From JOPF136 sp963773835 (lineage in GTDB: Bacteria; Acidobacteriota; Terriglobia; Acidiferrales; UBA7541), in NCBI GenBank assembly GCA_963773835.1, contig CAVZCQ010000003.1, forward strand, positions 248,001-312,000: a stretch of 64,000 nt of DNA, given 5' to 3'. The translations under genes and the position numbers were made by a program. Position 1 is the first letter of the stretch; each line of letters opens with the position of its first letter. This document shows, piece after piece, positions 25,682-33,324 of the stretch. The notes under the pieces are model-generated. The model saw only the letters and a program-made list of their open reading frames with translations. It ran no database searches and was not told the DNA's origin.

Positions 25682-25924
25682 AGTTTGCGTCCCGCATCCC
25701 CCGGACTGGGGGACGCAGGACGAATCGCCGAGCCAGGCAGCGCAATTCCCGCCACGGCGGGCCTGCCGGCCGGCAGCGAGGTAGGACAGACTTCAGTCTG
25801 TCCTTGCATGCCTCGCGCAAAAGCGCACAGTCCCGCTCTGCGGGACCGTACCGCCAAAACACGCCGTGGAGATGCCGCCCAGCCGGTGCGGGCGCGCGTC
25901 TCCGCGCCAAGGAGCAAACGCAAC
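25682..25924. repeat. Hairpin-rich spacer between rpmI and rplT
   Basis: This 243-nt spacer holds at least three clear palindromes and one imperfect one: an imperfect one at 25687-25723, a GC-rich one near 25748-25777, GTAGGACAGACT / AGTCTGTCC (25781-25803), and GTCCCGC / GCGGGAC (25830-25846). No ORF in it looks coding. It ends in AAGGAG (25909-25914), the ribosome-binding site of rplT. These elements resemble the intergenic palindrome family and probably inserted into the operon. Confidence 0.65.
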
Positions 25925-26281
25925 ATGGCACGAGTAAAACGAGGCACCAAGCGCCGCGCGCGCCGTAAGAAGTATTTGCGCCGCACCAAGGGTTTTTTCC
26001 TCACCAAGAGCAAGCTGTACCAATCGGCGCAGGAAGCCGCCAACCGCGCCGACCGCTACGCCTTCCGCGACCGCCGCAACCGCAAGCGCGATTTTCGCCG
26101 GCTGTGGATCCAGCGCATCGGCGCCGCGGCGCGCAACAACGGCATGACCTACAGCACGTTCATCAGCGGGCTGAAGAAGGCGGGCGTGGCCATCGACCGC
26201 AAACTGCTGGCGGATATGGCCGTGACAGACGCGGCAGGATTTACGCTGCTGGCCGAGCAGGCCAAGGCGGCTGCGGCGTAA
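25925..26281 (+). CDS. rplT: 50S ribosomal protein L20
   Basis: The product is 118 aa, with ATG 25925 behind AAGGAG. It begins MARVKRGTKRRARRKKYLRR and ends in an Ala-rich helix, the normal L20 length and composition. The conserved central RNA-binding helices with RNRKRDFRRLWIQRI are present. L20 assembles early onto 23S rRNA and in many bacteria represses the infC operon by binding its mRNA. A short hairpin lies just downstream. Confidence 0.96.
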   Translation: MARVKRGTKRRARRKKYLRRTKGFFLTKSKLYQSAQEAANRADRYAFRDRRNRKRDFRRLWIQRIGAAARNNGMTYSTFISGLKKAGVAIDRKLLADMAVTDAAGFTLLAEQAKAAAA

Positions 26282-26289
26282 TTTAGTAC

Positions 26290-26308
26290 CGCCGGCTTCT
26301 AGCCGGCG
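26290..26308. repeat. Short palindrome after rplT
   Basis: CGCCGGCT and AGCCGGCG form an 8-bp stem with a 3-nt loop, preceded by TTAGTAC. It lies 9 nt after the rplT stop and may terminate the ribosomal operon. The remaining gap to zwf (to 26471) shows no gene. Confidence 0.65.
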
Positions 26309-26471
26309 ACTGTCGGCGATACGCGGACGCGCCTTCACTCCCTTCCGGCTATCGGAGGCGGTGGCAGATGGCCTGCATCAGCAGCGCGAGTTCCAGATCA
26401 CGTGTTTCTTTGCTCTTTCTATTGCCTCGCTCTGTGCCCGCGCATCCTACAAGCAGGGGGATTCCGCCATC

Positions 26472-27914
26472 ATGAGCACAACACAATCGATGGAACCACC
26501 GGCCACGGCCGGCGCGGCCCAGCCGTCTGCACGCCCACCCATTTCGCAGGGGCGCGGTTCCGATGCGCTGGTGTTTTTCGGCGCGACCGGCGACCTGGCC
26601 TACAAGAAAATCTTCCCCACGCTCCAGAAAATGATCCTGCGGGGCAACCTGACCGTGCGCGTGATCGGTGTGGCCAAACAGGGCTGGACGGTCGAGCAGC
26701 TCCGCGAGCGGGCGCGCGACAGCCTGGTGAAACACGGCGGCACCGACGAAGCCGCGTTCTCGCGCCTGGTCAGCCTGATGCAATACATCGACGGCGACTA
26801 CAACGACCCCGCCACGTTTGCCGCGCTGCGCAAAGCGCTGGGCAACGCCGCGCGGCCCGCGCACTACCTGGCAATTCCGCCGGCGCTTTTCGGCACGGTC
26901 GTGGAAGGGCTGGGGAAGTCAGGGTGCGCGCGCAACGCCCGCGTGATTGTGGAGAAGCCGTTCGGGCGCGACCTCTCGTCCGCGCAGCAACTCAACGAAG
27001 TGCTCCACTCCGTGTTCCCCGAATCGCAGGTGTTCCGCATCGACCACTTTCTCGGTAAAGGGCCGGTGGAAAGCCTGTTTTTCTTCCGCTTCGCCAACAC
27101 CTTTCTGGAACCCATCTGGAACCGCAATTACGTCGAGAGCGTGCAGATCACCATGGCGGAATCGTTCGGCATCGCCGGCCGCGGCCACGTGTACGACGAG
27201 GTGGGCGCCATCCGCGACGTGATTCAGAACCACCTGCTCCAGGTGATCGCGCTGCTGGCCATGGAGCCTCCCACCGCGGTCGAGGCCGATGCCCTGCACG
27301 ACGAGCAAGTCAAAATCTTCCGCATGATTCCCCCCATCGAGCCCGCCAACACCGTGCGCGGCCAGTTCACCGGCTACCGCAAAGAGCCCGGCGTGGCCCC
27401 CGATTCGCAGATGGAGACGTTTGCCGCCGTGCGGCTGCACATTGACTCCTGGCGCTGGGCGGACGTGCCATTCCTGATCCGCACCGGCAAATGCCTGCCG
27501 GTGAGCGCGACCGAGGTTCTGGTGAAACTGAAGAAGCCGCCGCTGGGCTCCGGAATCCCGGGCAGCAATTACTTCCGCTTCCGGCTGGGGCCGGATTTTT
27601 CGCTGTCGCTGGGCGCGCGCGTCAAACGACCCGGCCCCGATCTGGTGTCCATGCCCGTGGAACTCTCCGCCATTCGCAACGACATGAGCGGCGAGCTGGA
27701 CGCGTATGAGCGGCTCCTGACCGACGCGATGCACGGCGACGCCATGCTGTTCGTCCGCGAAGACGCGGTCGAAGCCGCCTGGCGCGTCGTTTCGCGCATC
27801 ATCAATCAAGAAGTGCCTCTGCACGAATACGCGCCCGGCGCCTGGGGCCCCGGAGAAGCGCAGCGCCTAGCCGCCGACCTTGGCGGCTGGCACGACCCGG
27901 TCGCCTCCTCGTAG
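26472..27914 (+). CDS. zwf: Glucose-6-phosphate 1-dehydrogenase
   Basis: The product is 480 aa from ATG 26472; the upstream extension of the ORF is not conserved-looking. The NADP-binding motif is FFGATGDLAYKK, the substrate motif is FRIDHFLGKG with the catalytic Asp-His, and EKPFGRDL and MAESFGIAGRGHVYDEVGAIRDV are typical. It catalyses the first step of the oxidative pentose phosphate pathway (and of Entner-Doudoroff), producing NADPH. A Ser/Thr/Pro/Ala-rich N-terminal stretch of about 30 residues precedes the domain. The stop TAG belongs to a GTAG-type palindrome. Confidence 0.96.
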   Translation: MSTTQSMEPPATAGAAQPSARPPISQGRGSDALVFFGATGDLAYKKIFPTLQKMILRGNLTVRVIGVAKQGWTVEQLRERARDSLVKHGGTDEAAFSRLVSLMQYIDGDYNDPATFAALRKALGNAARPAHYLAIPPALFGTVVEGLGKSGCARNARVIVEKPFGRDLSSAQQLNEVLHSVFPESQVFRIDHFLGKGPVESLFFFRFANTFLEPIWNRNYVESVQITMAESFGIAGRGHVYDEVGAIRDVIQNHLLQVIALLAMEPPTAVEADALHDEQVKIFRMIPPIEPANTVRGQFTGYRKEPGVAPDSQMETFAAVRLHIDSWRWADVPFLIRTGKCLPVSATEVLVKLKKPPLGSGIPGSNYFRFRLGPDFSLSLGARVKRPGPDLVSMPVELSAIRNDMSGELDAYERLLTDAMHGDAMLFVREDAVEAAWRVVSRIINQEVPLHEYAPGAWGPGEAQRLAADLGGWHDPVASS

Positions 27915-27938
27915 CCGGTGGCGGGCCGATCCCGCTAC
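27911..27938. repeat. GTAG/CTAC-bounded palindrome at the zwf stop
   Basis: GTAG at 27911-27914 (which includes the zwf stop) and CTAC at 27935-27938 bracket GCGGG (27921-27925) and CCCGC (27931-27935). The stem is interrupted, so this is a weaker member of the palindrome family. The next gene starts only a few nt later. Confidence 0.45.
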
Positions 27939-27941
27939 AGT

Positions 27942-29405
27942 ATGAGTATCTCCGTGCCGCGGAAACTCGATCCCTGCCGGGTCGCTCGTGCGCTCGCCGC
28001 TCTTGCGTGTGGTTTTTGGGCGTTATGCCCGGTGCCCGCCGCTCCCGCAGACGGCGCGCTCCCGGCGGATGCTGTCTGTTCGATCGTCTATCCCCTGGAT
28101 CAGTCTCCTTCCGATCGCGGCTATCGCTATCTTTTCTACGGCGACGGCTTCTTCATCAACGAGCAGGGCTATTTCGTCACCGCAGCGCACGTCCTCAGCC
28201 AGATTCGCAGCGGCCAGCCTTACATTCTGCTGCCCTCAGCTTCCGGGCCGCCTCGCTTTGTGCGCGCCTCCGTGGCGGCCGTAGACCCGGATCACGATGT
28301 GGCCGTCCTTCGCGCCACGCCCAACCCGTTCGATGGCGGCTATTCCGTGGGATTTCTGCCGCTGGCCCCGGCCTGGCTCGCGCCGGGCCGCGCCGTGCTC
28401 GCCGCCTCTCGCCGTCCCTCCGATCCGCTCCATGCTTACACTTCGGATTCTTTCGTGGACGACCGCTCGCCCGGCCAGGTCTTCGATTTCCAGTTTTCTC
28501 AGCTCTACAGGGGACGCAGCCCTGCCGAACTGTATCTCTTCACTCCGCAGGTGCGGCGCGGCCAGAGCGGCGCTCCCCTGCTCTCCCCCGAATCCCAGGC
28601 AGTCGTCGGCTTCGTCGAAGGACAATGGCTGCGCTCGTCCGTCATCCAGCTCGCCAGCGACGACAGCGATTCGCCCGGCGTGGGCGCTGCCGTCCCCATC
28701 CATTACGTGATCGCCCTGCTCCTCGAGAAGGGCATCCTCTGGCACACCGCTCCAGCCGCTGCAAAGCCTGTCGATGGCTCGCCGCCAGCGAACGCGGCAT
28801 ATTCCCCGCCCGCTCCGCTTTCGCTTGTGGCCTCTCCCTTTCCGTCTCAGTCCCTGTTCGGCGGCGAGGTCGTGCTCGATGCCCTCATCGACTCTCGTGG
28901 ACGTGTGTCGGACACACGAACCGTTCGCGGCGACTCGCCGTTCCTCGAAAACGTTCTCGCCGCGGTCCGTACCTGGAGTTTTCTTCCCGCGCGTCTGGAG
29001 GGCCAACCTGTTGCCGCGAAGGTCGGCATCACCTTCGAATTTGTCCAATCCCACGAGCCTCTGCGCGCCCCGCCCGTCCATCCGGCAGAATACGGCGAGC
29101 CTTTCCCGTCTTCGCCCGACCACGGGGCCCTGCCCGTCGCCACCGTCGAACTTCGTTTCCCGCCCACCGTCGACCGCGACGGCAACGCCATCCTCTCCGG
29201 CGTGGTGGAATCTCAGGGCCGGCTAGGCTCTCTCGAAATCCTGCAGGATTCGGAATCGCTCGCTCCCGCAGCCAGCACCGCCATCGAGCAGTGGCGCTTC
29301 GTTCCCGGCAGGCGCGCCGGCGCCGATTCCGCTTCCCAGGCCATAGTCGTGGTCGTATTCCGTTACTCCGGAAACACCCGCCCCGCTGCGGCTACTCCAC
29401 AGTAA
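27942..29405 (+). CDS. Exported trypsin-like serine protease with TonB-type C-terminal domains
   Basis: The product is 487 aa from ATG 27942 (GTG 27918 possible). A signal peptide spans about residues 14-37. Residues about 45-260 form a trypsin-like protease domain with a full triad: His83 in VTAAHVLS, Asp119 in DPDHDVAVL and Ser209 in RRGQSGAPLL. Two regions (about 320-375 and 410-480) resemble the TonB C-terminal fold (GGEVVLDALIDSRGRVSDTRTV; GNAILSGVVESQGRLGSLEIL). No PDZ domain or membrane anchor beyond the signal peptide is evident. The combination of a protease with TonB_C-like repeats is unusual. It probably acts in the periplasm on envelope proteins; the substrate is unknown. Confidence 0.75.
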   Translation: MSISVPRKLDPCRVARALAALACGFWALCPVPAAPADGALPADAVCSIVYPLDQSPSDRGYRYLFYGDGFFINEQGYFVTAAHVLSQIRSGQPYILLPSASGPPRFVRASVAAVDPDHDVAVLRATPNPFDGGYSVGFLPLAPAWLAPGRAVLAASRRPSDPLHAYTSDSFVDDRSPGQVFDFQFSQLYRGRSPAELYLFTPQVRRGQSGAPLLSPESQAVVGFVEGQWLRSSVIQLASDDSDSPGVGAAVPIHYVIALLLEKGILWHTAPAAAKPVDGSPPANAAYSPPAPLSLVASPFPSQSLFGGEVVLDALIDSRGRVSDTRTVRGDSPFLENVLAAVRTWSFLPARLEGQPVAAKVGITFEFVQSHEPLRAPPVHPAEYGEPFPSSPDHGALPVATVELRFPPTVDRDGNAILSGVVESQGRLGSLEILQDSESLAPAASTAIEQWRFVPGRRAGADSASQAIVVVVFRYSGNTRPAAATPQ

Positions 29406-29524
29406 TCGGCTGATGTCCGAAAGGGCTGGCCGGGCCCCGCGGCGACGGCCTTTGTTTCCCGCGCACCAAAAATCCTGCTATTTCGTGTAATCTGTCGGGT
29501 TTCACGGCGGGCGGGCGAGGTCCA

Positions 29525-30640
29525 TTGAGCGGCGGAAAACCGATTCACGAGCAAACGTTGACGCAACTGGGGGCCGCGACACCAGAGTCCGTCGCCGCGC
29601 GATTCGCCGAGGTGCGCACGCGATTCGATCTGGAGACGGGCAGCCTGCCCGGTGGCGACCTGACTGCCTGGACTGCGCTGCGTAATGCGTGGCTGGGGCG
29701 CGCTTCCGGGGTAATCGCGGCTATCGGCGACAACTGGCTGAAGCCTGCCACCCCGGAGCAGAAACGCGTGGTGGGCAAAGCACTGAACGAGCTGAAAGCC
29801 CACGTGGAGCGCACCCTCGAAGAGTTGCGCGCGCGGGCCGAGGCGGCTGGCGAAGCCGGTGGGGCCGCGGTCGGCGGCGTGGACTTCTCGCTTCCCGGCG
29901 TGCGGCGCGAGTTGGGCACGCGACACCCCATTCGCCAAACGCTCGAGGAGCTGGAACGAATCTTTATGTCCATCGGATTTTCGGTGGTGGAAGGCCCGGA
30001 AATCGAGACGCCATACTACAACTTCGAGGCGCTGAATATTCCCGAGCATCATCCCGCGCGCGACACGATGGACACGTTCTATCTGACTCTGCCGAAAGGT
30101 TCGCCCGAGCTGCTGCTGCGTACGCACACCTCGCCGATGCAGATTCACACCATGGAGCAGCAGAAACCTCCGGTGCGCATCATCGTTCCGGGGCGCGTCT
30201 ATCGCCGCGACAACCCGGATTCGACCCACTCGTTCGCCTTCCACCAGATTGAAGGCCTGGCCGTAGATACGGACATCACCTTCTGCGAGTTCAAAGGCAC
30301 GGTGGAATATTTCGTCCGCGAGTTCCTGGGGCCGAAGACGCGCACGCGCCTGCGTCCCAGCTATTTCCCGTTCACCGAGCCGTCGGCGGAAGTGGACGCG
30401 AGCTGCTTTGCCTGCGACGGCCGCGGCTGCCGCATCTGCAAGCACGCGGGATGGATCGAGCTGTTCGGAGCGGGCATGGTGGACCCGGCCGTGTACGGCT
30501 TTGTGAATTACGACGCGAAGCGCCTGTCGGGATTTGCGTTCGGCATCGGCGTCGAGCGCATGGCCATGATGCGCTACGGGATCAGCGATATTCAGCTTTT
30601 CTATCAGAACGACGTGAGGTTTCTGCGGCAGTTTGAGTAG
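29525..30640 (+). CDS. pheS: Phenylalanyl-tRNA synthetase alpha subunit
   Basis: The product is 371 aa from TTG 29525 with GAGG 5 nt upstream. The N-terminal coiled coil (about 20-115) is followed by the class II catalytic core, with GTRHPIRQTLEELERIFMSIGF, the motif 2 region PGRVYRRDNPDSTHSFAFHQIEGL and motif 3 GFAFGIGVERMAMMRYG. A CFACDGRGCRICKHAGW segment of four Cys residues, probably a zinc knuckle, lies at about 299-315, a variant seen in some bacterial PheS proteins. It pairs with PheT as an (alpha-beta)2 enzyme. The stop TAG forms part of the downstream palindrome. Confidence 0.96.
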   Translation: MSGGKPIHEQTLTQLGAATPESVAARFAEVRTRFDLETGSLPGGDLTAWTALRNAWLGRASGVIAAIGDNWLKPATPEQKRVVGKALNELKAHVERTLEELRARAEAAGEAGGAAVGGVDFSLPGVRRELGTRHPIRQTLEELERIFMSIGFSVVEGPEIETPYYNFEALNIPEHHPARDTMDTFYLTLPKGSPELLLRTHTSPMQIHTMEQQKPPVRIIVPGRVYRRDNPDSTHSFAFHQIEGLAVDTDITFCEFKGTVEYFVREFLGPKTRTRLRPSYFPFTEPSAEVDASCFACDGRGCRICKHAGWIELFGAGMVDPAVYGFVNYDAKRLSGFAFGIGVERMAMMRYGISDIQLFYQNDVRFLRQFE

Positions 30641-30674
30641 CACAGACATCCCGAAGCTTCGGGACTGTCTGTGC
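30637..30674. repeat. Two-tier GTAG-headed palindrome after pheS
   Basis: The GTAG foot carries the pheS stop. Outer arms GCACAGACA / TGTCTGTGC (same as at 14431) enclose an inner perfect palindrome TCCCGAAGCTTCGGGA with one bulged C. The inner 16-mer occurs again at 54620 and 58719. The element lies between pheS and pheT in one transcription unit. Confidence 0.8.
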
Positions 30675-30698
30675 GCTTTTGGGGGCACGGAATGAAAA

Positions 30699-30720
30699 GC
30701 GCAGCCATGAGTGGCTGCGC
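30699..30720. repeat. Palindrome just before pheT
   Basis: GCGCAGCCA and TGGCTGCGC form a 9-bp stem with a TGAG loop. An 8-bp version of the same stem (CGCAGCCA / TGGCTGCG) occurs at 58040-58059. It ends 10 nt before the pheT ATG, so it could affect initiation. Two in-frame ATGs (30692 and 30707) lie before or inside it. Confidence 0.7.
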
Positions 30721-30730
30721 CACATCGAAC

Positions 30731-32821
30731 ATGAAGATCCTCTACCACTGGCTGAAAGAATTCGTGGCCATCCCGCTCGAGCCGCAGGAGCTGGCCTCGC
30801 GGCTCTCGATGGCGGGCGTGGCGGTTGACTCGATCGCGGAGTCGGCGGCCGGCCCCGTGCTCGACGCGGAAATCACCACGAACCGTCCCGACCTTCTGGG
30901 CCACCTGGGCGTGGCGCGCGAGGCGGCCGCGATCCTGCGCGCGGCGTTCCGCATGCCGGAGCCGCAGCCAAAAGAGTCTTCGGAGCGGGCCGGCGCCGCG
31001 GTGCGCGTGGAAATCACATGCCCCGACCTGTGCGGGCGGTTCACTGCGCGCGTGCTGCGCGGCGTGCATGTGAGGCCGTCGCCGGATTGGCTGCGGCAGC
31101 GCCTGGAGGCGCTGGGCCAGACGCCCATCAACAACGTGGTGGACGCGACCAACTACGTGATGTTCGAGCTGGGCCACGCGCTCCACGGCTTTGATCTGGA
31201 AACGCTCGCTGAGCGGCGCATCGTGGTGCGGCGGGCGCAGCCGGGCGAGAAGATGCGCACGCTGGACGGCGTGGAGCGCGCCCTCACGCGCGACATGTGC
31301 ATGGTGGCCGACGGGCGGCATGCCGTGGGCATTGGCGGCATCATGGGAGGCGTCGAGACGGAAATCAGCTCGGCAACACGCAACGTGCTGGTGGAATGCG
31401 CGTGGTTCGATCCCATTGCCATCCGCCGCACCTCGAAGGCGCTGGGACTGCGCACGGAGGCCTCCATCCGCTTCGAGCGGCGCGCCGACCCGGAAATGGC
31501 GGAGCGGGCCTCGCGGCGGTGCGCGCAGCTCATCCAGGAGATTGCGGGCGGCGAAGCGCTGGCCGGCGTGGTGGACGTGTATCCCAGCCGGCAGCCCGCC
31601 GCCGGGCTGGAACTCTCGCGGCGCGAGCTGCTGCGCGTGATGGGCGCGGACGTGCCCGATGCCGACGTGGAAGCCATCCTGCGCGCGCTCGGGTTCGAGC
31701 CGCAGCGCGCGGACTCGAACCGCGCGACGCGCGATTCGCTCGTGGCCGCGTGGCGCTGCACGCAGCCGAGCTGGCGCCACGACGTGGCGCGCGAGGTGGA
31801 CCTGGTGGAAGAAGTGGCGCGGCACCACGGGTTCGACAAATTCCCGCCGCGTCTGCCCGCAGCGCGCCAGCCGGCCCGGAGGCTGCCGCACGCGGAAGCC
31901 ACGGACCGGCTTCGCGAGCGCCTGCTGGGGCTGGGCTACCAGGAAGCGGTGCCCATCCCCTTCGTGGACGAAGAGCACGACGCGCTGTTCCGCGACGGGG
32001 CTGCCGGAGTTGCCCGCATCGCCAATCCGCTGGCCGAGGACGCCGCAGTGCTGCGCAGCACGGGTGCGGTCACCATGGTGCGCACACTGGAATGGAACCT
32101 GAACCGCGGCCAGCGCAATCTGCGGCTGTTCGAAATCGGACGCGTGTATGGAATGGAAGGCGGCAAAACCGTGGAGACGCCGGTGTTGACGCTCGGCGCG
32201 GCGGGGCTGGCGCGGGAAAAAAGCGTCCACGACGCGACGCGCACCTTTGCCCTGGAGGATTTGAAGGGCGACCTGGAAGCCCTGCTGGAGATCTGCGGAG
32301 GGGTGCGGGCCGCAGCGGGCGGGCCAGCGTGGTTGCAGGCGGGGCGAGCGATGAAGCTGTCGCTGGCGGGAGAGAAGAGCGGGCTCCAGGCCGGCGCGGC
32401 CGGGCAGGTTGCGCGGCGCGTGGCGGAACGCTTCAAATTGAAGCATGACGTGTGGGTGGCCGAGCTCCCGCTGGAGCCATTGGTCCGCGCGTTTGCGGAA
32501 TATCGAGCGGCGCGGCGATTCGTTTCCCTGCCCCGATTTCCCGCGGTGGAGCGCGATTTTTCGGTGGTGGTGGATGACGGCGTGACGTTCGATCGCGTCG
32601 CGCGCGCCATCCGCGCCCTGGGCGTGCCGGAAATCGAGCGGATTGAGGCGGTGGACCTGTTCCGCGGCGGAGCCATCCCCGCAGGGAAGCATTCACTGCT
32701 CGTGCGCGTGACGCTGCAGAGCCACGAAACCACACTGACCGATGCGCAGGTAAGCGAGGTGAGCGGGCGCATCGTCGCCACGCTCGAACGCGAGCTGGGC
32801 GCCACGCTGCGGACGGGCTGA
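30731..32821 (+). CDS. pheT: Phenylalanyl-tRNA synthetase beta subunit, lacking the EMAP-type domain
   Basis: The product is 696 aa from ATG 30731 (MKILYHWLKEFVAIPL), the usual PheT N-terminus. Typical PheT is about 790-800 aa. Here the sequence runs from LSMAGVAVDSI directly to GPVLDAEITTNRPDLLGHLGVARE, so the roughly 100-aa EMAP-II-like tRNA-binding domain normally between these blocks is absent. The B3/B4 editing domain (TPINNVVDATNYVMFELGH), the B5 domain, the catalytic-like core and the C-terminal anticodon-binding domain (FPAVERDFSVVVDD...) are present. There is no clear ribosome-binding site upstream of 30731, where the 30699 palindrome lies. With PheS it charges tRNA-Phe. Confidence 0.94.
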   Translation: MKILYHWLKEFVAIPLEPQELASRLSMAGVAVDSIAESAAGPVLDAEITTNRPDLLGHLGVAREAAAILRAAFRMPEPQPKESSERAGAAVRVEITCPDLCGRFTARVLRGVHVRPSPDWLRQRLEALGQTPINNVVDATNYVMFELGHALHGFDLETLAERRIVVRRAQPGEKMRTLDGVERALTRDMCMVADGRHAVGIGGIMGGVETEISSATRNVLVECAWFDPIAIRRTSKALGLRTEASIRFERRADPEMAERASRRCAQLIQEIAGGEALAGVVDVYPSRQPAAGLELSRRELLRVMGADVPDADVEAILRALGFEPQRADSNRATRDSLVAAWRCTQPSWRHDVAREVDLVEEVARHHGFDKFPPRLPAARQPARRLPHAEATDRLRERLLGLGYQEAVPIPFVDEEHDALFRDGAAGVARIANPLAEDAAVLRSTGAVTMVRTLEWNLNRGQRNLRLFEIGRVYGMEGGKTVETPVLTLGAAGLAREKSVHDATRTFALEDLKGDLEALLEICGGVRAAAGGPAWLQAGRAMKLSLAGEKSGLQAGAAGQVARRVAERFKLKHDVWVAELPLEPLVRAFAEYRAARRFVSLPRFPAVERDFSVVVDDGVTFDRVARAIRALGVPEIERIEAVDLFRGGAIPAGKHSLLVRVTLQSHETTLTDAQVSEVSGRIVATLERELGATLRTG

Positions 32822-32946
32822 AGGACTGCCGGCCGCATTCCGGGGTTGCGCCTCGCCGCCCGCGCACTCACAATGTCGTACGGATGCGGCACGCCGCAAC
32901 GCGGGCTCCCGCCACCGCTGGCGGACTCACGCAACAGGGGGATATC

Positions 32947-33237
32947 GTGCAAGATTCAGTGCGGGTGGAAATCTACGACCAGGTGTATCACCTGCGCGGG
33001 GAGACCGACGAGGCCCACGCGCAGGAGCTGGCGCGCGACGTGGACGAACGGATGCGCGCAGTGGCGGAGGTGACCGGGGCGGTGGATTCGCTCCGCATCG
33101 CCGTGCTCGCGGCGCTGCACCTGGCCGACGAGGTCGCCCATCTGCGCGCGCGGCAGAAAGAACTGGAGGGCGAGATTCGCCAGCGCGCAGAACACTGCCT
33201 GGAGATCGTGGACCGCACGCTCGGTCAATCCGCCTGA
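32947..33237 (+). CDS. zapA: Cell division protein ZapA
   Basis: The product is 96 aa from GTG 32947, with AGGGGG 6 nt upstream. It has the ZapA pattern: VRVEIYDQVYHLRGETDEAHAQELARDVDERM, followed by a long coiled coil (SLRIAVLAALHLADEVAHLRARQKELEGEI). ZapA binds FtsZ and bundles its filaments at the division ring. It directly follows pheT, a common order. In many bacteria a 6S RNA gene and then rny/ymdB come next; here a metal-efflux block intervenes. Confidence 0.85.
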   Translation: MQDSVRVEIYDQVYHLRGETDEAHAQELARDVDERMRAVAEVTGAVDSLRIAVLAALHLADEVAHLRARQKELEGEIRQRAEHCLEIVDRTLGQSA

Positions 33238-33324
33238 GGCTGTCCTGATTTCCGCCCGCAGACCGCGGGTGCAGTCCATTTTTCAATCCATGATTCCGAT
33301 TCGGAAAGAAAGGGAGCCGATTCC

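Noticed and set aside
29363..32692. A very long minus-strand ORF (1109 codons) opposite pheS and pheT
   Set aside because: It is a shadow caused by high-GC third-codon bias in the real plus-strand genes; its translation is His/Arg/Gln-rich with no domain.
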